This document shows, piece after piece, positions 14,021-20,649 of a stretch of 34,910 nucleotides of DNA. The notes beneath the pieces are model-generated. The model saw only the letters and a program-made list of their open reading frames with translations, was not told where the DNA came from and ran no database searches. The first letter of the stretch is position 1; every line of letters begins with the position of its first letter. The position numbers and the translations under genes are program-made. Origin of the DNA: VGCC01 sp044375955 (GTDB taxonomy: Bacteria; Actinomycetota; Actinomycetes; S36-B12); NCBI GenBank assembly GCA_044375955.1, contig JBILLS010000021.1, positions 1 to 34,910 on the forward strand. The letters run 5' to 3'.

Positions 14021-16572
14021 CGATCCCCTTCCGGCAACGGGCCGGCATTCACCAGGTGGTCGGATCCGACCAGGTCCATGAACACGTCCTCGAGTTGCTG
14101 GCCGCTACGGCCGGCGAGTAACTCGGCAACGGTGCCCGTCGCCGCGACCGTGCCACGGTGCATCACAACGACATGGCTACATGTCTGCTGAACCTCACCG
14201 AGGAGGTGCGAGGAGAGAATCACCGTGCGCCCATCTGTCGCGTAGTCGCGCAGCACCTGACGCATCTCGCGGATCTGCGGCGGATCGAGTCCATTGGTCG
14301 GCTCATCGAGAAGGAGGATGTCCGGCATGCCGAGCATCGCCTGGGCAATACCGAGACGTTGCTTCATTCCTTGGCTGTAGGTGCGCACCTTGCGATCGAC
14401 GGACGGTCCAAGACCGGCGATCTCGAGGACTTGATCGAAGAACGCCTCTCCCGAGCGACCGCTCGCCCGCCAGTAGAGGTCGAGGTTCTCGCGTCCCGAC
14501 AGATGGGGAAGGAATCCCGGACCTTCGACGAAGGCACCGATCCGCGACAACACGGGGGCGCCCGGTGTGACGCGCTCACCGAAGACGAACACGCTTCCCG
14601 CTGTCGGCTGGATCAGGCCCATAGCCATACGCATGGTCGTGGTCTTGCCAGCGCCATTGGGGCCGAGGAGGCCAAGGACGACGCCGCGCGGGACGGTGAA
14701 GTCCACACCCGCCACTGCCTTCACGCCTTTTCCGAATTGCTTGACCAACCCCTCGATCACGAGCGGGCTTCCCTCGAGATCGGGACGCACCGCGACCCCG
14801 CGGGCCCGCGGACGGAGGAGTCGCACAGCGATCACGACAACGATGCCGACGCCCAGGGCGATGAGCGGCCACGCCCACGGGGGGAGTCCACCCGCGCTGC
14901 CGGTCATTGTCACCTCGGGAACCACGAGGGCAGGGTCGGCGAGTGCCACGGTGTAGACCGCGGGCTCGCCTGGCATGCGGAATGCCTGATCCGTGGTGTT
15001 CACGGTGACGACGAGCCGATCCCCCGCGGCAATATCCGCGACGATGGCTGGTAACTCGATGTCGACGCGTTGCGGGGCTGGCCCCACCGCGACGTTGACC
15101 GGGGCGATGAGTCCGTTGGGCAGGAGGAGTGCACCTGCACCTGTCTGAATGCGCAGACCCACGAACAACGCGGCTTGCCGCGCAACGTCGCTGGAAACTT
15201 CGAGGCTCACCCGGGAGGCCCCGATGATGCGAAGTGGCTCGACCAGGGGCTCTGAGACGAACTGGGCGCTCTGGTTCGGCGCAACCCGGGTATCGAGGAG
15301 GGAGAGCAACCCACCGAGGGACCCGATACCCGGCAGGGAACTCACCGCGGCGGGAACTCCGCCGGCCGGGGCGAGGATCCTCTGCGGTGGGCCCGCGATC
15401 GGGATCGTGCGTTCGGTGTCTCCGGACAGGCCCGGGTACTGGGCGCTCGTGAGAACTTCCACGGAGTCCGATTCACGATCGTCGAGTGCAGAACTCGCGA
15501 CGAGTGATGCTTCGAAGTCTGGGGACACGGGAGGTCCATCGGCGAGGTACGCCTGGAACCACGACCGGGTCAATGCGGTGAGGCGCTCCGATTCGTCGGC
15601 ACCGCCGTCATGCCCCTGTCCATGCCACACCACCTTGACCGGAGTGTCCGGGTTCGCCGCGCGAATCTGCTCGGCATTCGCATTCACCTGTTGCAGAGGG
15701 AAGAGCGAGTCCGATTGGCCACCACCGAGCAACGTCGGGACCGTGATCCGATCGGTAATGCTGGCGGGCGAGGACTGCCTCATCAGTGCACGCGAGGCCT
15801 CAGTCGGCTTTCCCGTCGTCGCGACCTCCGTGTAGGCGGCGCACCACTCCGGTGAGAATCTGCCGCAGAGGTCCGCTTGGCCTGGCGGGGAATCGAGTCC
15901 GGAACTGAAGAAGACCGACGTCCACAGTTGCTTGTAGACACCCGGATCCTTCGCCCCGAGCATGCTTTGTCCGAATAGGGAGGATTCCAAGTCGTTCCAG
16001 GTGATGTCTGCTGCCAGGGCATCGACGCGCTCGTCGTACCCCGCGAGCATCAACGAGAGTGCACCTCCGTACGAGCCTCCCGCAACACCCACGATCGGAT
16101 CATTCGGTCCCTCCGTCTCGACGCTGGCAAGGCTGGCCAGGTAGTCGATGACGCGGGATGCGTCCGCGATTTCGAATTGCGGTGAGTTCATGGAGATCGT
16201 GCCGGTGGAATCCCCGAAGCCGCGTGCGGTGTAGGCCGCCACGACGAAACCCGCATTGACCAAATCCGTCGCCTGATCTGTCACGGACTCCTTGCTGCCG
16301 CCGAACCCGTGGGCGAGGATCACCGCGGGTGCGGGGGTGATGTCGGGGATATAGATGTCCGCCGATAACTCGACCGGGGTCTGGTCGCTGGCCGATGTGG
16401 GTCCACCCTGGATCGTGACCGCGGTCACGCCCGGCTCCGCCGCGGCGGGCATGCCCGGGAGAAGGACGAGGAGGAGGCCGAGGACCGCTGCACCGCCCCG
16501 GGTGGCGGCGGCGCGGGCGCGCGTGGGGCCCGACAGACCCCTCACGGGCTTCCGCGTATGAACAGTGTTCAC
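14017..16572 (-). CDS. Exported S15 (X-Pro dipeptidyl-peptidase-like) hydrolase fused through a membrane helix to an ABC ATPase
   Basis: 851 aa. Signal peptide about 1-46 (basic start, hydrophobic core, AAA-E). Alpha/beta hydrolase of the S15 type about 50-345, with nucleophile Ser167 (GGSYGG), Asp288 (GGQSD) and His321 (GQGHDG). Beta-rich C-terminal X-Pro-type domain about 360-550. One membrane helix 566-585, then a basic stop-transfer. ABC ATPase 604-840 with Walker A GPNGAGKTTT (637-646), signature YSQGM (732-736), Walker B LLLDEP and H-loop His about 789. Topology is hydrolase outside, ATPase inside. The single uninterrupted frame excludes two genes read together. The downstream permease is the likely membrane partner. 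GTG start: TTGACA (16602-16607), 17-bp gap, CAGACT (16579-16584), then six bases, so the mRNA appears leaderless. Confidence 0.93.
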   Translation of the reverse strand: MNTVHTRKPVRGLSGPTRARAAATRGGAAVLGLLLVLLPGMPAAAEPGVTAVTIQGGPTSASDQTPVELSADIYIPDITPAPAVILAHGFGGSKESVTDQATDLVNAGFVVAAYTARGFGDSTGTISMNSPQFEIADASRVIDYLASLASVETEGPNDPIVGVAGGSYGGALSLMLAGYDERVDALAADITWNDLESSLFGQSMLGAKDPGVYKQLWTSVFFSSGLDSPPGQADLCGRFSPEWCAAYTEVATTGKPTEASRALMRQSSPASITDRITVPTLLGGGQSDSLFPLQQVNANAEQIRAANPDTPVKVVWHGQGHDGGADESERLTALTRSWFQAYLADGPPVSPDFEASLVASSALDDRESDSVEVLTSAQYPGLSGDTERTIPIAGPPQRILAPAGGVPAAVSSLPGIGSLGGLLSLLDTRVAPNQSAQFVSEPLVEPLRIIGASRVSLEVSSDVARQAALFVGLRIQTGAGALLLPNGLIAPVNVAVGPAPQRVDIELPAIVADIAAGDRLVVTVNTTDQAFRMPGEPAVYTVALADPALVVPEVTMTGSAGGLPPWAWPLIALGVGIVVVIAVRLLRPRARGVAVRPDLEGSPLVIEGLVKQFGKGVKAVAGVDFTVPRGVVLGLLGPNGAGKTTTMRMAMGLIQPTAGSVFVFGERVTPGAPVLSRIGAFVEGPGFLPHLSGRENLDLYWRASGRSGEAFFDQVLEIAGLGPSVDRKVRTYSQGMKQRLGIAQAMLGMPDILLLDEPTNGLDPPQIREMRQVLRDYATDGRTVILSSHLLGEVQQTCSHVVVMHRGTVAATGTVAELLAGRSGQQLEDVFMDLVGSDHLVNAGPLPEGDR
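16559..16571. promoter_or_regulatory. Perfect palindrome TGAACAGTGTTCA over the start of the peptidase-ABC operon
   Basis: Six-base arms TGAACA and TGTTCA around a single central base. It covers the predicted transcription start and start codon (GTG 16572-16570), next to the TTGACA-N17-CAGACT promoter. Size and position fit a dimeric repressor such as a TetR-family protein (inference); no repressor gene is adjacent. Confidence 0.55.
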
Positions 16573-16578
16573 TTTGGC

Positions 16579-16607
16579 AGTCTGTCAGCCGCCCCGAGGG
16601 CTGTCAA
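16579..16607 (-). promoter_or_regulatory. Promoter of the peptidase-ABC / permease / GMC / xthA operon
   Basis: Consensus -35 TTGACA (16607-16602), 17-bp spacer, -10 CAGACT (16584-16579). It ends six bases before the GTG start, so the transcript is predicted to be leaderless. It is the best -35/-10 pair in the window. Confidence 0.65.
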
Positions 16608-16615
16608 CACGGGGG

Positions 16616-18082
16616 CTACGGGGCCGAGGACTGGGTGTGCGACTCCAGGACGACGTTGCCTTTCGGGTCGACGCGGAGTGTGAGGCCCTCGGCCTCTTCG
16701 CCGGCAGTAATCCGTCCGCTCGCAATCGCCTCCTGGAACGCGGCATAGTCGGCCAGGTTCTGCTGCGAGTAGGCCCAGGCGAACTCGGTGACGGATTGCG
16801 CGAAACGGTCGGACTGACCGAGGTAGCTGGAGATCGCGATCGCATCACCGGACCGCGCATGGGCGCGTGCCAACGCGGTGCCACACAACGCCGCATACGC
16901 CCGATACACACGACTGCTCATCCTGCTCAGATCCGGCGACCACTTCATGTCGCGCAGCTGTCGAACGTAGTAGGAACGGCCGTTGGGTCCGTCGACCCAG
17001 CCGAGGAAGGCGTCCGAGGCTGCCTGCATCACGCGCTGCCCCGTGACGACCCGGCGGCCGGGAGGTGTGGGAACAGTGAGTCCGGTGAAGGGTGCCAGCA
17101 CACTCGAGACAGCCTGCTTCGCCTGCAGGACGAGCAGGTCGTTCACGTCACGTCCCTGCAAGAGAATGACGAAGGCGAGCAGCCCAACCGATCCGACGCC
17201 CACCACCTTGTGTCCCACGTCGACGATCGAGTAGCGGTGCAGCAGTTCCTGTCGGTCGACGAGGAGTGTTTCCTTGTAGGCCTGGAACATCCTCTCGACC
17301 ACGGGCCGCCCGTCCCCCTGCATGCCGAGGGACATCAGGAGCGGGGGCTGGTTGTTGAAGCGCGGCACACCCTCATCGAGATGTGTCAGCTTCTTCACAG
17401 CGGACCAACCGCTGCGTGACCGCGCTGCGGCTTCCGTGGAGCGCAGGGCGCGATCGGAGTTTCGGATTCCCTCGCGCTGCCCCCACCGATGCATAAGTGC
17501 CGTGTCGATCCGGAAGTACCAGATATCGAGGTCGGACATGCCGGCGAAGGACGCCATGGCATCCCGGTACGCGGTTGCCACGATGCCCGGCAGACGTGCG
17601 GCCGCGGATTGGGAGTGTCCGGCCTCTTCGGCTGCAACGAGGAAACTGGTGGCGAGTCGGAGCACATCCCACTCGAAGGGCCCGGGTGCGGTCTCATCGA
17701 AGTCATTGATGTCGAACACCAGGGAGCGATCCGGTCCCGCGAAGATGCCGAGATTCGCCAGGTGCGCGTCACCACACAGTTGGGTGTGGAGTCCCGTGGA
17801 GGGTCGTGCACCGAGATCGGCGGCCATGATCGCCGCTGCACCGCGCAGGAAGGCGAACGGATTCGCGGCCATGCGCTGGTGGCGCAGGGGAAGGAGCGCC
17901 GGCACCCGATCTGTCTCCTGGCCGACGATGATGTCCACCGGATCTTTTCGCGACGCCGATGGTGCGAACTCCCCGAGAGCGCGACGTGACACCTGCTGGC
18001 GCGCGGCACGACCGGCTGCTTGCCGTTCCTCGACGGTCTTGCCGTGGATGCGATCGGAGAGAAGCGGAGCACTCGCTGACAT
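16616..18082 (-). CDS. DUF2252 family protein
   Basis: 488 aa from ATG 18082. Conserved DUF2252 landmarks: FAFLRGAAAIMAADL, TQLCGDAHLANLGIF, VFDINDFDETAPGPFEWDVLRLATSF, HKVVGVGSVGLLAFVILLQG and YYVRQLRDMKW. GDAHLANLG and DINDFDE resemble the catalytic and metal-binding loops of aminoglycoside-phosphotransferase/kinase-like folds, so a kinase-like role is plausible but unproven. A longer in-frame start at 18211 would run into the divergent MFS gene and is rejected. TACTGT (18089-18094) plus exactly six bases before the ATG indicates a leaderless mRNA. Confidence 0.92.
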   Translation of the reverse strand: MSASAPLLSDRIHGKTVEERQAAGRAARQQVSRRALGEFAPSASRKDPVDIIVGQETDRVPALLPLRHQRMAANPFAFLRGAAAIMAADLGARPSTGLHTQLCGDAHLANLGIFAGPDRSLVFDINDFDETAPGPFEWDVLRLATSFLVAAEEAGHSQSAAARLPGIVATAYRDAMASFAGMSDLDIWYFRIDTALMHRWGQREGIRNSDRALRSTEAAARSRSGWSAVKKLTHLDEGVPRFNNQPPLLMSLGMQGDGRPVVERMFQAYKETLLVDRQELLHRYSIVDVGHKVVGVGSVGLLAFVILLQGRDVNDLLVLQAKQAVSSVLAPFTGLTVPTPPGRRVVTGQRVMQAASDAFLGWVDGPNGRSYYVRQLRDMKWSPDLSRMSSRVYRAYAALCGTALARAHARSGDAIAISSYLGQSDRFAQSVTEFAWAYSQQNLADYAAFQEAIASGRITAGEEAEGLTLRVDPKGNVVLESHTQSSAP

Positions 18083-18088
18083 GGTCGA

Positions 18089-18124
18089 ACAGTAATCCCG
18101 CTCCCACGTCCGTGCGGCTAGGCT
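18089..18124. promoter_or_regulatory. Divergent promoters of the DUF2252 gene and MFS gene
   Basis: Minus strand: TACTGT (18094-18089) plus six bases to ATG 18082 (leaderless). Plus strand: TAGGCT (18119-18124), followed by a short leader carrying GGAGG (18141-18145) before GTG 18151. The -35 boxes are weak for both. Confidence 0.45.
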
Positions 18125-18150
18125 CAAGCTCCAAGTTCCAGGAGGACGCG

Positions 18151-19749
18151 GTGACGCAGCCAGCACCATCGGTTGGTGCTCCGCCCCATGCTCGACTCGT
18201 CCTGAGTGCACTGATCCTCGGGGCCCTCGTAGCGAACATCAACCTCGCGGTGGCGAACATCGCCCTCCCGGACATCGGACGGGCGTTCGGCACCGGTCAG
18301 ACCCAGCTGAACCTCGTCGCAGTCGGGTGCACCCTGGGCCTGGCGATGAGCGTGCTCTACCTCGGCGCATTGGGAGATAGGCACGGCCGAAAGTTGATGC
18401 TCAGCCTCGGAATGCTGCTGACCATCCCCGCAAGCATCATCTCGGCGTGGGCCCCCAACCCGGAGATCCTGATCTTCGGACGCGTGTTCACCGGCATCGC
18501 CGCGGGCATGGCATACCCGACGACGCTGGCACTGATCACCGCCCTCTGGGGCGCGGGGCCTGCACGAGTGAAGGCCATCGCCCTGTGGTCCGGAGTGAGT
18601 GGCGGCGGGGCGGTGATCGGGCCCGTGATCGCCGGTGCTCTGCTGGAGTACTTCTGGTGGGGCTCCGTGTTCCTCATCGGGGTCATCCCTGCAGTGATCG
18701 CGCTCGTGCTGGTGCTGCGCGTGGTGCCGGCCCACGTCCACGAGACCACGGACCCGGTCGACCACGTGGGCGGCATCCTCACCGTTGCGATGATCGCCCT
18801 CTTCGTGCTCGGCCTGGGCACGATCACGACACCCGAAACGTTCACCGCGGCTCTGATCATGATCCTCCTCGCGATCGTCCTCGTGGTCGCCTTCGTCTTC
18901 CATGAGCGACGCGCACCGTTCCCCCTCTACAACCTCACGTTCGCTAAGCGCACCCTCTTCTGGATCCCGGCCCTCGGGGGCATGATCGCGTTCGGATCAC
19001 TCGTCGGTGCGATGTTCATCGGCCAGCAGTTCCTCCAGAACGTCCTTGGCTACTCCACGTTCAACGCCGGGATCGCCGTGATTCCCTCCGCGATCGGGAT
19101 GATGGGGGTGGCTCCGTTGTCTGCTCGCTTGGATGTCAACCTCGGCTCACGCACCACCATGCTGCTCGGCTACGCCGCGATACTCCCTGCATTCCTGCTC
19201 ATGTTGATCGCCTGGGGCGAGACAACGCCCTACTGGCAGGTGGGAATCGCCTATCTCCTGGTCGGCATCGGCGCCGGGCTCGTGTTGACTCCCGCGTCCC
19301 GCTCCCTCACTAGCTCCGTGCCCATCACCGGCGTGGGGATGGCGTCGGGCACCACCGACCTGCAGCGGGACTTCGGTGGCGCAGTGATGCAGGCGATCCT
19401 CGGATCACTGCTCACCGCCGGCTACGCCACATCCATGATCGCCCAGATCGGTGCCTCACCGGAGGCTTCCACCATCACCTCGAGTACTGAGAACGCGCTC
19501 CAACTTTCCTACGCGAGTGCTGAGGCCATCGGCGAGCAATACCCGCAGTACGCGGATGCGATCACCGCCGCTGCCCGAGAGTCCTTCCTCACCGGTGCCA
19601 ATTGGGCCTACGCGGCGGCCGCGCTCGCGATCATCCTCGGCGCAGTACTCGTGGCCTTGCGATTCCCGAATAAAAGGCGGGAAGAAGGACTCTTGCAGCA
19701 GTACGCCACGACTGACGCGGCCATCGCCGCGAAGGCGACCCACGACTGA
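18151..19749 (+). CDS. MFS transporter, DHA2 (EmrB/QacA-like, 14-TM) drug exporter
   Basis: 532 aa with about 14 hydrophobic helices. Helix 1 contains NINLAVANIALPDIG (the DHA2 motif of the ALPDI type). Loop 2-3 has GDRHGRK (motif A), and helix 5 has WSGVSGGGAVIGPVIAGALL (antiporter motif C). It probably exports drugs or metabolites by proton antiport. The GTG start has GGAGG five bases upstream. An in-frame extension to 17959 overlaps the DUF2252 coding region and is not used. The C-terminus is cytosolic and charged. No dedicated regulator is adjacent. Confidence 0.93.
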   Translation: MTQPAPSVGAPPHARLVLSALILGALVANINLAVANIALPDIGRAFGTGQTQLNLVAVGCTLGLAMSVLYLGALGDRHGRKLMLSLGMLLTIPASIISAWAPNPEILIFGRVFTGIAAGMAYPTTLALITALWGAGPARVKAIALWSGVSGGGAVIGPVIAGALLEYFWWGSVFLIGVIPAVIALVLVLRVVPAHVHETTDPVDHVGGILTVAMIALFVLGLGTITTPETFTAALIMILLAIVLVVAFVFHERRAPFPLYNLTFAKRTLFWIPALGGMIAFGSLVGAMFIGQQFLQNVLGYSTFNAGIAVIPSAIGMMGVAPLSARLDVNLGSRTTMLLGYAAILPAFLLMLIAWGETTPYWQVGIAYLLVGIGAGLVLTPASRSLTSSVPITGVGMASGTTDLQRDFGGAVMQAILGSLLTAGYATSMIAQIGASPEASTITSSTENALQLSYASAEAIGEQYPQYADAITAAARESFLTGANWAYAAAALAIILGAVLVALRFPNKRREEGLLQQYATTDAAIAAKATHD

Positions 19750-19895
19750 CGCATCTCGACGGCGAGGACACGGGTGGGTCTACGGACTGCATCCACCTTC
19801 TCCACAAACGCCGACAACAGATCAGCCGCTGGGGCTCAACTGCCGGTCCGCCGCGTGGCCTCGCCTCGCTTGAGATCCCACCGATACTCGCTGAC

Positions 19896-20159
19896 CTAGC
19901 GATACACCTCGCGTCGATGCCCGACTCGCACGACGTGAATGACCAGCACCGCATCGATCACCTCGTACACGATCCGGTGATCCCCGACTCGCACGCGATA
20001 GACGTCCTGCTCCCCTGACATCGCCACGCACGCCGGTGGACGCGGATTCTCGGCGAGGAGTTCAATCGCGGCGCGGATTCGCTGCTGCTCCCGTCGCGCA
20101 AGGCCAGCGAGTGTCTTGGCCGCGCGTCGAGCAATGCGGATCTCGTAGCGGGGTGTCAC
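19896..20159 (-). CDS. RelE/ParE-superfamily toxin
   Basis: 87 aa. Typical RelE pattern: YEIRIARRAAKTLAGLARREQQRIRAAIELLAENPRPP, then VYRVRVGDHRIVYEVIDAVLVIHVVRVGHRREVYR, with the usual basic strand and C-terminal His-Arg-Tyr cluster for ribosome-dependent mRNA cleavage (family knowledge). Overlaps the antitoxin by 4 bp and is translated after it. The 146-bp gap to the MFS stop has no feature I can support. Confidence 0.92.
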   Translation of the reverse strand: MTPRYEIRIARRAAKTLAGLARREQQRIRAAIELLAENPRPPACVAMSGEQDVYRVRVGDHRIVYEVIDAVLVIHVVRVGHRREVYR

Positions 20160-20407
20160 ACGAGACCGAGCTCGGCCTTGACCTGATCCCAGGGAACGTA
20201 GTCCTCCTGTTCGCGCGCGAGAGACAATTCCGCGCGGTCGAGCGCCTCTTCAGCATCTTCGAGTAGTCGCTCAAAGACTGTCGGGTCGACCACGACAGCG
20301 ACTGGTCGGCCCCGCCGCGTGAGGTAGACCGGCTCCCCCGTACGGGTCGCGCTTTCAATCACGGCAGCCAACTGTTCCCGCGCTTCACTCACCGCCATCT
20401 CCGTCAT
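20156..20407 (-). CDS. Phd/YefM-family antitoxin
   Basis: 83 aa. N-terminal MTEMAVSEAREQLAAVIESATRTGEPVYLTRRGRPVAVVV is the YefM/Phd DNA-binding fold. The acidic C-terminal tail (EEALDRAELSLAREQEDYVPWDQVKAELG) would wrap the toxin. A perfect GTACGA-A-TCGTAC palindrome lies directly upstream and contains the predicted -10 TACGAT, which ends six bases before the ATG. The gene is therefore probably leaderless and repressed by its own product. Confidence 0.93.
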   Translation of the reverse strand: MTEMAVSEAREQLAAVIESATRTGEPVYLTRRGRPVAVVVDPTVFERLLEDAEEALDRAELSLAREQEDYVPWDQVKAELGLV

Positions 20408-20420
20408 GTACGAATCGTAC
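20408..20420. promoter_or_regulatory. Toxin-antitoxin operator/promoter: palindrome GTACGA-A-TCGTAC
   Basis: A 13-bp perfect palindrome abutting the antitoxin ATG. On the minus strand it contains TACGAT (20419-20414), a TANNNT -10, followed by exactly six bases and the ATG. GTAC-type cores are known in YefM operators, so autorepression is likely. Confidence 0.65.
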
Positions 20421-20451
20421 GTCTCGCGGGGGCGGAGCGACAGTGGATGCG

Positions 20452-20487
20452 CAAAACGGGCAGATCGTGTCCGGTCTGCCCGTTTTG
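20452..20487. terminator. Perfect 13-bp hairpin, terminator-like
   Basis: CAAAACGGGCAGA (20452-20464) pairs with TCTGCCCGTTTTG (20475-20487) around a 10-base loop. It lies between the surface-protein gene's 3' side and the toxin-antitoxin promoter. The core AACGGGCAGA...TCTGCCCGTT with a 10-base loop is repeated at 25918-25947 beside the tRNA. Confidence 0.65.
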
Positions 20488-20492
20488 TCTCA

Positions 20493-20545
20493 TGGCGGGG
20501 AGAAACCGGCAGGGCGCGAACGCCGGGTTGTGAGCCCCGCGAGAT
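20493..20545 (-). pseudogene. Decayed 3' part of an initiator tRNA (remnant)
   Basis: Aligned without gaps to the intact tRNA at 25956-26029. GGGTTGTGAGCCCCGCGAG (20525-20543) matches the anticodon-arm region 25988-26006 at 17 of 19 bases. The match then weakens through the T arm and recovers at the acceptor 3' side. The distance from this block to the downstream hairpin is 41 bases in both copies. No similarity in the 5' third (acceptor 5' strand and D stem), and the T stem no longer pairs. The pattern suits a displaced tRNA 3' end at an old integration site, or an old duplication. Confidence 0.45.
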
Positions 20546-20649
20546 TCGCTCACGAAACCGCGCATCCGCAGACCCGCCTGCACCGCTGGGGGCGTGAGGC
20601 CTGCACCTCGCATGTCAACGCTGACCTTCCACCCCCGGCCGACGGGAGG

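Noticed and set aside
20493..20545. Reading the remnant as a functional tRNA-Val (CAC)
   Set aside because: The anticodon loop would read CAC, but the acceptor and T stems do not pair and the 5' third is missing.
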